Below are positions 1 through 4,879 of a stretch of 8,297 nt of DNA, one piece after another; position 1 is the stretch's first letter, and every line of letters starts with the position of its first letter. The DNA is from Nitrospinota bacterium (GTDB lineage: Bacteria; Nitrospinota; Nitrospinia; UBA9942). The position numbers were made by a program, and so were the translations under genes. A model generated the notes under the pieces. The model was not told where the DNA came from, did not search any database, and saw nothing but the letters and a program-made list of their open reading frames with translations. The stretch lies in assembly GCA_016200365.1 (NCBI GenBank), contig JACQEW010000349.1:1-8297 (forward strand). The letters are read 5' to 3'.

Positions 1-9
1 AATATGTCT

Positions 10-384
10 TTAAACTGCTATCTGTAAATCAATCCTGTCATAGTCAACCCTTGGTATAGTTCTTACCTTTTTTTCTCTGGTTCTCTTAATCTCTACAAGC
101 CCTATGTCTTTAAGATACTCCAAATCCTGTGTTACATTTTTGGCATCTCTATTAAGTATCTTTGCAAGCTCATATACAGAGGAGGGACGCTCCTTTTTAA
201 TCACATGCAGCATCTCTAATCTCTTTTTGGTTAATGCCCTTCTGAATGCCTCAAGGTTCTCAAAATAATAACCTCTACGCTCCTTTACCTTCTCACCCCT
301 CTCAATCTTTTTCATGGTCTCCTTTACACCTTCAAGGACTTCCTCAAAACTCTTTATCCCTATCCTTACCCTTTTAACTCTCAT
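10..384 (-). CDS. Winged-helix antitoxin of left TA module (HVO_A0114-type DNA-binding protein)
   Basis: Predicted antitoxin and autorepressor of the toxin encoded just upstream. The 124-residue protein opens with a basic segment (MRVKRVRIGIKS). A winged helix-turn-helix of MarR/HVO_A0114 type follows at about residues 52-110 (KKRLEMLHVIKKE, then SVYELAKILNRD and a recognition helix near NVTQDLEYLKDIGLV). It ends in the tail VDYDRIDLQIAV (113-124), which is also the exact end of its paralogue at 851-1240. ATG at 384 lies 11 bases inside the end of the toxin gene, with AAGGAGG about 10 bases upstream, so the two are translationally coupled. Toxin first and antitoxin second is the reverse of many type II pairs but usual, as I recall, for TumE-like pairs. 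The DNA-binding fold is clear; antitoxin activity is inferred from family and context. Confidence 0.8.
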   Translation of the reverse strand: MRVKRVRIGIKSFEEVLEGVKETMKKIERGEKVKERRGYYFENLEAFRRALTKKRLEMLHVIKKERPSSVYELAKILNRDAKNVTQDLEYLKDIGLVEIKRTREKKVRTIPRVDYDRIDLQIAV

Positions 385-664
385 TTTCTTTTGCCCTCCT
401 TACATCGTTATAAAAATCATCAAAGAGTTTATCTATGTCCTTAAACTCGTATATCTCCTCTCCGCTGCCGTAGTGCCTGTGGTCCCCCTTGCCCTCTGCA
501 TTATCATAACCAATTATTCTTTTACCTTTCTCAATATAAACAAGAGAATATTTATAACCATGAGGTTTATCTTTTGTTTTAGGCACTTCCCATAATTTCA
601 TTTCTGCAATAGTCCCATCCTGAAACTCCACCTTTTCCTTTACTATAAGTTTAGCCTTCGGCAT
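374..664 (-). CDS. TumE/DUF6516-like toxin of left TA module
   Basis: Small 96-residue protein resembling the TumE (formerly DUF6516) toxins. The conserved core is DKPHGYKYSLVYI (32-44) followed by GYDNAEGKGDHRHY (52-65). The D, K and two H residues of that second block look like a catalytic or metal/nucleic-acid-binding patch, but the reaction is not known to me. The core is nearly identical to that of the second copy at 1237-1533, while the N- and C-termini differ. ATG at 664 follows a consensus promoter so closely that the mRNA leader would be only about five bases, and no Shine-Dalgarno is visible. The antitoxin gene begins inside its 3' end. Family call is strong; toxicity is inferred. 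Confidence 0.8.
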   Translation of the reverse strand: MPKAKLIVKEKVEFQDGTIAEMKLWEVPKTKDKPHGYKYSLVYIEKGKRIIGYDNAEGKGDHRHYGSGEEIYEFKDIDKLFDDFYNDVRRAKENES

Positions 665-675
665 GTCTAATAGGT

Positions 676-703
676 ATTATATGCCCTATACGGTTATTGT
701 CAA
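676..703 (-). promoter_or_regulatory. Sigma70-like promoter of left TA module
   Basis: On the minus strand TTGACA (703-698) and TATAAT (681-676) are separated by 16 bases, a fully consensus pair. The expected start of transcription is near 669, about five bases before the toxin ATG at 664. This implies a leaderless or nearly leaderless toxin message. The -35 lies immediately beyond the U-tract of the terminator ending the other module, so the two modules look like separate transcription units. Confidence 0.75.
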
Positions 704-704
704 G

Positions 705-742
705 AAAATAAAAACCCCAGCATCCGTTAAGATACTGGGGTT
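705..742 (-). terminator. Rho-independent terminator of right TA module
   Basis: Read on the minus strand, arms AACCCCAG (742-735) and CTGGGGTT (720-713) form a stem. It extends past one mismatch by three more pairs (GAT/ATC) to a 6-base loop, and is followed by the T-rich tract TTTTTATTTT (714-705). Position and polarity fit termination of transcripts from the toxin-antitoxin pair at 851-1533. Confidence 0.8.
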
Positions 743-850
743 ATGATACCCTCAAGTCTCCTTCTCTTATGGTTCTATATTCACAGATGCTGATTCTTTC
801 ACATTCTATGTGCTTTACAGAAAACCCCTCAATTCTTTCACAAAACGGCG

Positions 851-1240
851 TTAAACCGCTATCTGTAAATCAATCCTGTCATAGTCAACCTTTGGGGTAG
901 TTTCCCTCCGCCCCTTTTTCTTTCTTTTCGTATCAATGAGGTCAAGACTCTCTAATATGGAAATGTCTGTTACAATACTTTTCATATCTCTTTCCGATAA
1001 CCTTGCAAGCTCCTGGAGGCTTTCAGGTTGTTTCTCTTTAATTAAGTGTAACAGTTCAAGTCTCTTTGGTGTAAGCGCTTTTCTAAATCCCTCTATGCTC
1101 TCAAAGTAAAGCCCTTTTTCAGGCTTAACCTTCTCTCCTCTCTCTATTGCCTCACCTGTTTTTACAAAATCAGTGTTTACAAAATCATCTAAAAAATCTT
1201 TTACACTTTTTATCCCTATTTTTACCCTTTTAATTCTCAT
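851..1240 (-). CDS. Winged-helix antitoxin of right TA module (HVO_A0114-type DNA-binding protein)
   Basis: Paralogue of the antitoxin at 10-384, with 129 residues and the same layout. It has a basic start MRIKRVKIGIKS and a linker about five residues longer. A winged helix-turn-helix covers about 57-112 (KRLELLHLIKEKQPESLQELARLSERD, then TDISILESLDLIDTKR), followed by a basic wing and the tail VDYDRIDLQIAV (118-129). ATG at 1240 overlaps the toxin stop as ATGA, with AAGGAGGG six bases upstream, so it is translationally coupled. It probably neutralises its own toxin and represses the operon. The recognition-helix region differs clearly from the first copy (RDMKSIVTDI against RDAKNVTQDL), which would let the two modules recognise different operators. 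Function is inferred. Confidence 0.8.
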   Translation of the reverse strand: MRIKRVKIGIKSVKDFLDDFVNTDFVKTGEAIERGEKVKPEKGLYFESIEGFRKALTPKRLELLHLIKEKQPESLQELARLSERDMKSIVTDISILESLDLIDTKRKKKGRRETTPKVDYDRIDLQIAV

Positions 1241-1533
1241 AACTTACCCTCCTTGTATTTTTCTATGTCTTTGTAAAAGTCCTCTGAAAGACTTCTTAAA
1301 TCTTTAAATTGATATTGCTCTATGTTATCCCTGTAATGCCTATGGTCTCCCTTACCTTCCGCATTATCATAACCAATAACCCTTTTGCCATTAACAATAT
1401 AGACAAGTGAATATTTGTATCCATGTGGTTTGTCAGTAGAAGGCATTACCTGCCACATTTTAACTTCTATAATATTACCGTTATCCTCTCTAAATTTGGT
1501 ATGCCTTATTCGTTTAGCTCTCACTGATGGCAT
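1237..1533 (-). CDS. TumE/DUF6516-like toxin of right TA module
   Basis: Second TumE-like toxin, 98 residues from the chosen ATG at 1533. It keeps the family core DKPHGYKYSLVYI (34-46) and GYDNAEGKGDHRHY (54-67). The start at 1533 is preferred over an in-frame TTG at 1560 because AAGAGG sits about six bases before it and because the N-terminus (MPSVRAK) then aligns with that of the first copy (MPKAKLI). The TTG belongs to a TTGACA motif instead. The gene ends in an ATGA overlap with its antitoxin. Outside the core, identity with the other copy is low, so this is an old duplication or two separate acquisitions rather than a fresh copy. Confidence 0.8.
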   Translation of the reverse strand: MPSVRAKRIRHTKFREDNGNIIEVKMWQVMPSTDKPHGYKYSLVYIVNGKRVIGYDNAEGKGDHRHYRDNIEQYQFKDLRSLSEDFYKDIEKYKEGKL

Positions 1534-1560
1534 AATATACCTCTTGTTAATAATTGTCAA
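1532..1560 (-). promoter_or_regulatory. Possible promoter of right TA module overlapping the toxin start
   Basis: On the minus strand TTGACA (1560-1555) is followed by TATTAT (1537-1532) after 17 bases, or TATATT (1539-1534) after 15. The -10 would touch the toxin ATG (1533-1531), so transcription would begin inside the reading frame, near the GTG codon 4. This is odd but parallels the near-leaderless promoter of the left module, which also begins TTGACAAT. A further promoter upstream of 1560 is not excluded. Confidence 0.4.
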
Positions 1561-1621
1561 ATTAAAAAGTCTTAATCCCCTGTTTTGCCTGAATGATAGC
1601 CAATAAAAACCCTGTCTTGAC

Positions 1622-1692
1622 TGTGCCTAAATTGTGCCTAAATTGTGCCTGTGAGCATTGTTTTTGACCTGATTATACCTGACTCCACCTGA
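1622..1692 (+). repeat. Two sets of helically phased short direct repeats beside the putative att site
   Basis: TGTGCCT starts at 1622, 1633 and 1644, an exact 11-base period (the first two units are the full TGTGCCTAAAT). ACCTGA then starts at 1667, 1677 and 1687, an exact 10-base period. Each set places three sites on one face of the helix. Such clusters near an attachment site can be arm-type binding sites for a tyrosine integrase or its directionality factor, or operators. No protein for them is encoded in this window. The interval 1561-1780 shows no convincing gene. Confidence 0.6.
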
Positions 1693-1780
1693 CTTGCCTT
1701 TGTTACCTTAACTCTATGAATAATATGGATTTATCAGGTTTGACAAGGGGTTTGAAGGAATGATAAAAACAGGCTTAATA

Positions 1781-1838
1781 GGACTCAAAATCCCGTGAGG
1801 GCAACCTCGTGAGGGTTCGACCCCCTCCTCCGGCACCA
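1781..1838 (+). other. 3' half of tRNA-Leu (CAA): putative integration attachment site
   Basis: The segment begins GGACTCAAAATCC, the anticodon arm with anticodon CAA in the loop CTCAAAA. It continues through a long variable arm (GAGG-GCAA-CCTC), a perfect T-arm (GAGGG, loop TTCGACC, CCCTC) and the acceptor strand CTCCGGC, then A and encoded CCA. No 5' half is present: the expected GCCGGAG and D-arm are absent from 1740-1780, and pairing in the anticodon stem stops after GGA/TCC. This abrupt start in the anticodon arm is typical of the tRNA 3' fragment left at one end of an island by a tyrosine integrase. Polarity puts the island to the left and the original chromosome to the right. Confidence 0.75.
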
Positions 1839-1841
1839 TCT

Positions 1842-2843
1842 TCAGTTCAGGATATAATTCTTCATTCCTGACGAATAACTGACAACTCCGCTTGAATCCA
1901 CTATAATCCCATCCACTTCTTTCAGCTTTTCAATCAATGCCATACCCTTTTCCTTTCCCATAACAAATACTGTTGTTGAAAGGGCGTCGGCATCAACGGC
2001 AAGCGGTGCAATTATGGTTACACTCTGAACTCCTTCGACCGATAATCCTGTGTTTGGATTTAATATATGATGGTATCTCTTTCCGTTCGAGATAAAAAAT
2101 TTTCTGTAATCGCCGGATGTGGCTGTGGAAAAATTTATTAACACCAACGTGTCTATAAGTTTGTCTTCTTCCCTCGGATGCAAAATTCCTATTTTCCATT
2201 GACCGCTCTCGCTTTTACCGATTCCCCTTATATTGCCGCCGGCATTAATAAGGGCGTCATTTATCCCGCATCTTTTAATTGCCTCGATTCCCTTGTCTAC
2301 TGCATATCCTTTCGCAATTCCTCCAAGATCCAGTTTTGCGCCCCTTTTCAAAAGACGAACAGTATTCCCCTTTATTCTGATATTTTTATAACCGATATTT
2401 TTTACAGCGTCCTTAAATTTATGGTCTTCAGGAAGTTTACCTCCTTCTCCAAAACTATAAAGTTCTTCCACCCCGCCTATGGTTATATCAAAGGCGCCAT
2501 CCGATATTTCACTGTAATATATGGATTTTTTAAGAACCTCTATGACATCGCCATCCACTGTTACATCCTCATTTACAGCCCTTTTATTTATTCTTGAAAT
2601 ATCACTATCCTCTTTAAAATTGCTCATGAGCCTGTCAACCCTCTCCATTGCAGAAAAGGCATCATTTATGGCCTTGCGGGCAGTTACTTCATTGTTATGA
2701 ACCACAATCACCTCGACTGGTGTTCCCATCAACACCCTTGTTTCGCCAGACCTTTTCTTTGCAGTTCCTGCATTTATAAATATCAGGGAAAATAAGAGGA
2801 GAAAAAAAATTTTTATTGCGGTTTTTGGTTTGAACTTATTCAA
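1842..2843 (-). CDS. apbE: FAD:protein FMN transferase, exported (ApbE family)
   Basis: ApbE attaches FMN from FAD to a Thr or Ser of target proteins such as RnfG/NqrC subunits or FMN-bind-domain proteins, outside the cytoplasmic membrane. The 333 residues have a Sec signal peptide (KPK, hydrophobic IKIFFLLLFSLIFI, cleavage probably after NAGTA) without a lipobox cysteine. Family motifs are MGTPVEV (39-45), DLGGIAKGYAVD (172-183), INAGGNI (199-205), HHILNPNTG (258-266) and DADALSTTVFVMG (284-296), whose D286 and T290 fit the metal-binding site. Length is normal. The start is TTG at 2843; the next Met is residue 39, which would lose the signal peptide, so TTG is kept despite a weak ribosome site (ACGAG). 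The gene ends three bases from the tRNA fragment. No flavinylation target is visible in the window. Confidence 0.9.
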   Translation of the reverse strand: MNKFKPKTAIKIFFLLLFSLIFINAGTAKKRSGETRVLMGTPVEVIVVHNNEVTARKAINDAFSAMERVDRLMSNFKEDSDISRINKRAVNEDVTVDGDVIEVLKKSIYYSEISDGAFDITIGGVEELYSFGEGGKLPEDHKFKDAVKNIGYKNIRIKGNTVRLLKRGAKLDLGGIAKGYAVDKGIEAIKRCGINDALINAGGNIRGIGKSESGQWKIGILHPREEDKLIDTLVLINFSTATSGDYRKFFISNGKRYHHILNPNTGLSVEGVQSVTIIAPLAVDADALSTTVFVMGKEKGMALIEKLKEVDGIIVDSSGVVSYSSGMKNYILN

Positions 2844-2858
2844 TTTTAGCTCGTTCGA

Positions 2859-2867
2859 ATTATAGCA
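2859..2867 (-). promoter_or_regulatory. Extended -10 promoter candidate for apbE
   Basis: On the minus strand TGCTATAAT (2867-2859) is a perfect extended -10 element. The expected start near 2852 leaves a leader of about nine bases before the TTG at 2843. No good -35 lies 16-17 bases upstream (TTATCT at most). It suggests apbE can be transcribed on its own and not only from the cyclase gene upstream. Confidence 0.5.
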
Positions 2868-2886
2868 AGTTAAAATAGTGGAGATA

Positions 2887-2918
2887 ACTCTTAGACTTTT
2901 AGACTCTTAGACTCTTAG
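2887..2918. repeat. Tandem repeat of ACTCTTAG (4 x 8 bp)
   Basis: Four contiguous 8-base units read ACTCTTAG, ACTTTTAG, ACTCTTAG, ACTCTTAG; only the second has a substitution. The array lies in the 87-base gap between the cyclase gene and apbE, just upstream of the apbE extended -10. It could vary in copy number by slippage. Confidence 0.85.
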
Positions 2919-2930
2919 ACTGCCTTATTT

Positions 2931-4286
2931 TTATGCCACGCATACCCTGTTTCTCCCCTCACCTTTAGCTTTATAAAGGGCGTTATCAGCCTTTTCTATA
3001 AGGTCATTCATATTTTCTGCATCTCCAGGGAAAGAGGCGATTCCTATGCTTATTGTTACCGTGCTGCCCAGACCTGTTTCATCGAGGTCAAGCCTGAATT
3101 TCTCAACCGCCTCTCTCATTCTTTCGACTGCATTTACCGCTTCGCCTTTTTCTGTCTCGACAAAGACTTTGGCAAACTCCTCGCCGCCGTAACGGGCAAC
3201 AATATCCCCTTTTCTTGTATGTTCTTTCAAGACACCTGACACCATTTTTAAGACCTGATCCCCTTTCAGATGTCCATAAGTATCGTTATATTTTTTGAAA
3301 TGGTCAATATCCGACATCATCAGAGACAGATGGTGGTTATATCTCCTTGCCCTCTCGATCTCTTCCTCAAGGCTTTTTACAAAGAACCTGTGATTGTATA
3401 AACCGGTAAGCTCATCTGTTATTGCCATCTGCTCTATCTTTTCCATAAGCCTCGCCTTTTCAATAGCCAGAGTGGCATTTACTGCCATAAGCCTTAAAAA
3501 TTTTACCTCTCTGACTGTGAATTTTCGCGGCTTAAAATCATCTATATAAAGTATCCCGCATATCTTATCATTCGCCACCAGGGGTATTGCCATAATAGCC
3601 ATGATACCCTCTGACAGTATTACAGGATTGTGAAAGGCAGGCTCTTTGCTTATATCGGATATTACTACGGGATTTCTGTGATTGATAATATAGAGGGTCA
3701 TACCGCTGTCTCTGATCTTCCATCTGGCAACCGTAGAAAATTTAGGACTGAAACCCCTGACTGCTGCAAGATACATATCATTCTTTTCTTCATCAATCAT
3801 GGCTATGCTTCCTGCAGGCGAGCCTGTCTTCTCAAGGGCGCTTTTCAATATGGCATCGAGGAGTTCATCTATCTTGATGGCGGATAAGAGCATAACCCCT
3901 ATCTCGTTCAATGCCTCCTGCTCCATGATATTTCGCCTGAAATCCTTCTCTTTTTTCTCTCTCTCCTTTAACATATTCCAGATAAATTTGGCGCTTTCGC
4001 CGTCTATCACCTCCCCATTAAATCCGGACATCCCCCTTATATCCTTTGAAACATCGGGTTTTCCGGTAAGGTTCAGGATTAAAGCAGACCTTTCTTTCTG
4101 GATAATTTCCTTATAATCGGATGCTACGGGGATTTTAAGTCTCTTTGCCAATTTGATGCCCGGGGCATTAGCATCCTTATCAACAACTCCAAGGAGCTTG
4201 ACTTTCTTATCTTCGCATAGTATAGGAAGAAGCGAAGCTCCGCCTTTACCTGCGCCGACGATTAAAATATTAGTTCCTCGTTTCAT
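2931..4286 (-). CDS. Diguanylate cyclase with N-terminal Rossmann-like and GAF domains
   Basis: Makes cyclic di-GMP from two GTP. Of 451 residues, about 1-105 look like a Rossmann fold (ILIVGAGKGGASLL at 7-20 as the glycine-rich loop, GVVDKDANAPG at 33-43, LILNLTG at 69-75). A charged coiled-coil linker spans 104-127. A GAF sensor domain covers about 128-278. The GGDEF domain covers about 286-451, with DELTGLYNHR (291-300), metal ligands in SDIDHFKKYND (325-335), signature GGEEF (367-371) and RKGD (358-361) as the RxxD inhibitory site. The enzyme therefore looks active and subject to product inhibition. It has no membrane segment, so it should be cytosolic and may sense a nucleotide or small ligand. 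ATG at 4286 has no clear Shine-Dalgarno. The GAF-GGDEF part is certain; the role of the Rossmann part is inferred. Confidence 0.9.
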   Translation of the reverse strand: MKRGTNILIVGAGKGGASLLPILCEDKKVKLLGVVDKDANAPGIKLAKRLKIPVASDYKEIIQKERSALILNLTGKPDVSKDIRGMSGFNGEVIDGESAKFIWNMLKEREKKEKDFRRNIMEQEALNEIGVMLLSAIKIDELLDAILKSALEKTGSPAGSIAMIDEEKNDMYLAAVRGFSPKFSTVARWKIRDSGMTLYIINHRNPVVISDISKEPAFHNPVILSEGIMAIMAIPLVANDKICGILYIDDFKPRKFTVREVKFLRLMAVNATLAIEKARLMEKIEQMAITDELTGLYNHRFFVKSLEEEIERARRYNHHLSLMMSDIDHFKKYNDTYGHLKGDQVLKMVSGVLKEHTRKGDIVARYGGEEFAKVFVETEKGEAVNAVERMREAVEKFRLDLDETGLGSTVTISIGIASFPGDAENMNDLIEKADNALYKAKGEGRNRVCVA

Positions 4287-4315
4287 AAAAGGACTAAAAC
4301 CGAAACTGAATTTTA

Positions 4316-4340
4316 ACCCCTGAAAGAAGCAATCAGGGGT
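4316..4340 (-). other. Stem-loop in the 5' leader of the cyclase gene
   Basis: ACCCCTGA (4316-4323) and TCAGGGGT (4333-4340) form a perfect 8-bp stem with a 9-base loop. From the promoter at 4353-4382 the hairpin would lie at the very 5' end of the transcript, about 30 bases before the ATG. No U-tract follows on either strand, so it is not a standard terminator. It may stabilise the 5' end of the mRNA. Confidence 0.6.
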
Positions 4341-4352
4341 ATATTGTGCTAT

Positions 4353-4382
4353 AGTATATTAGCATGTAAATGCTTTTGTCAA
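4353..4382 (-). promoter_or_regulatory. Promoter of the cyclase gene with internal inverted repeat
   Basis: Minus-strand TTGACA (4382-4377) and TATACT (4358-4353) are 18 bases apart. The expected start is near 4346, giving a leader of about 60 bases. Inside the spacer lies the inverted repeat AGCAT-4-ATGCT (4361-4374), in the right place for a repressor operator. Confidence 0.65.
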
Positions 4383-4494
4383 GGGGCTTACCTGTTTGTA
4401 ACGGCACTAATATAGGACATTATCATTTCGGGATTACAGGAAGGGTGAAAAAATATTTAAAAAAACTGAGAGATGAAAAAGAGATGAAAAAAGG

Positions 4495-4523
4495 TTGACA
4501 TAAAAATTTAAAACTGTTTAAAT
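4495..4523 (+). promoter_or_regulatory. Promoter of the cobalamin-riboswitch transcript
   Basis: TTGACA (4495-4500) and TTAAAT (4518-4523) are separated by 17 bases. It would start transcription near 4530, about 70 bases before the aptamer, and drive the B12 receptor gene and perhaps the genes after it. Between 4383 and 4494 I see no gene and no other clear element. Confidence 0.6.
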
Positions 4524-4597
4524 GATTGCACCTTTAAAATTATAGAGCTAAAGGAGGTGATGATTTTATAATATAGTAAGTATAAATGATTATTGCT

Positions 4598-4820
4598 GGC
4601 TGGATGACAGGGAAGAGAGGTGAAAATCCTCCGCTGCCCCGCAGCCGTAAAAGGGAACGAAAACCTAAAAAAGCAGGGATTAGGGGTTAGGGATCAGAAA
4701 AAGAAATTGATCGCTGACTTGCTATTTCACTAATCACTGTTTCAGACCACTGTTATGGGTAATGCCATAGTGGGAAGGTAGGTGAGTAGGCAGCCCTAAG
4801 CCGGAAGACCTATCCAAGCC
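4598..4820 (+). promoter_or_regulatory. Cobalamin riboswitch (B12 element) aptamer
   Basis: The leader carries the conserved cobalamin-aptamer blocks in order. AGGGAA is at 4609-4614 and GGTGAAAATCC at 4619-4629. The CTGC-CCC-GCAG hairpin with flanking CCG and CCGTAA lies at 4631-4650. A GGGAAGG block is at about 4772-4778, after a hairpin whose arms CCAC/GTGG and TATGG/CCATA span 4747-4773. The B12 box AAGCCGGAAGACC is at 4798-4810. GGCTGGAT (4598-4605) pairs with ATCCAAGCC (4812-4820) as the closing P1 stem with one bulge. About 80 bases of peripheral sequence (4665-4745) make this a long version. Binding of adenosyl- or related cobalamin should shut off the downstream receptor gene. Confidence 0.93.
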
Positions 4821-4822
4821 AA

Positions 4823-4879
4823 AATCTTCTCCTGAAAAAATCGGGAGATTAACCTTAATTTTCCTCGCGGGAGGTATAA
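4823..4879 (+). promoter_or_regulatory. Riboswitch expression platform with Shine-Dalgarno-sequestering hairpin
   Basis: After the aptamer, AATC (4823-4826) and TCCT (4830-4833) can pair with GGGA and GATT (4843-4850) around an A-rich loop. CCTC (4863-4866) can pair with GAGG (4871-4874), covering the Shine-Dalgarno GGGAGG (4869-4874) of the ATG at 4880. The first hairpin is not followed by a real U-tract, so control at translation initiation is more likely than termination. TCCT could alternatively compete for the GGGAGG, giving a switch. The pairings are seen in the sequence; the mechanism is inferred. Confidence 0.6.

Noticed and set aside
1534..1560. Nine-residue N-terminal extension of the right toxin from TTG 1560
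   Set aside because: No ribosome site fits it, the first copy has no such extension, and ATG 1533 has AAGAGG in place.
1740..1768. Plus-strand promoter starting with TTGACA at 1740
   Set aside because: Only poor -10 sequences follow at 16-17 bases, and it would read into the tRNA fragment and antisense to apbE.
1752..1838. A complete tRNA-Leu gene
   Set aside because: The 3' half is perfect, but 1740-1780 has no GCCGGAG acceptor strand or D-arm, and the anticodon stem pairs for only three bases.
2178..2597. Plus-strand reading frame of 139 codons inside apbE
   Set aside because: It is antisense to a gene whose family motifs are all intact, and has no recognisable domain.
4586..4690. 34-codon leader ORF starting at ATG 4586
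   Set aside because: It runs through the conserved riboswitch core, lies about 28 bases beyond the nearest ribosome site, and its codons are dictated by the aptamer.
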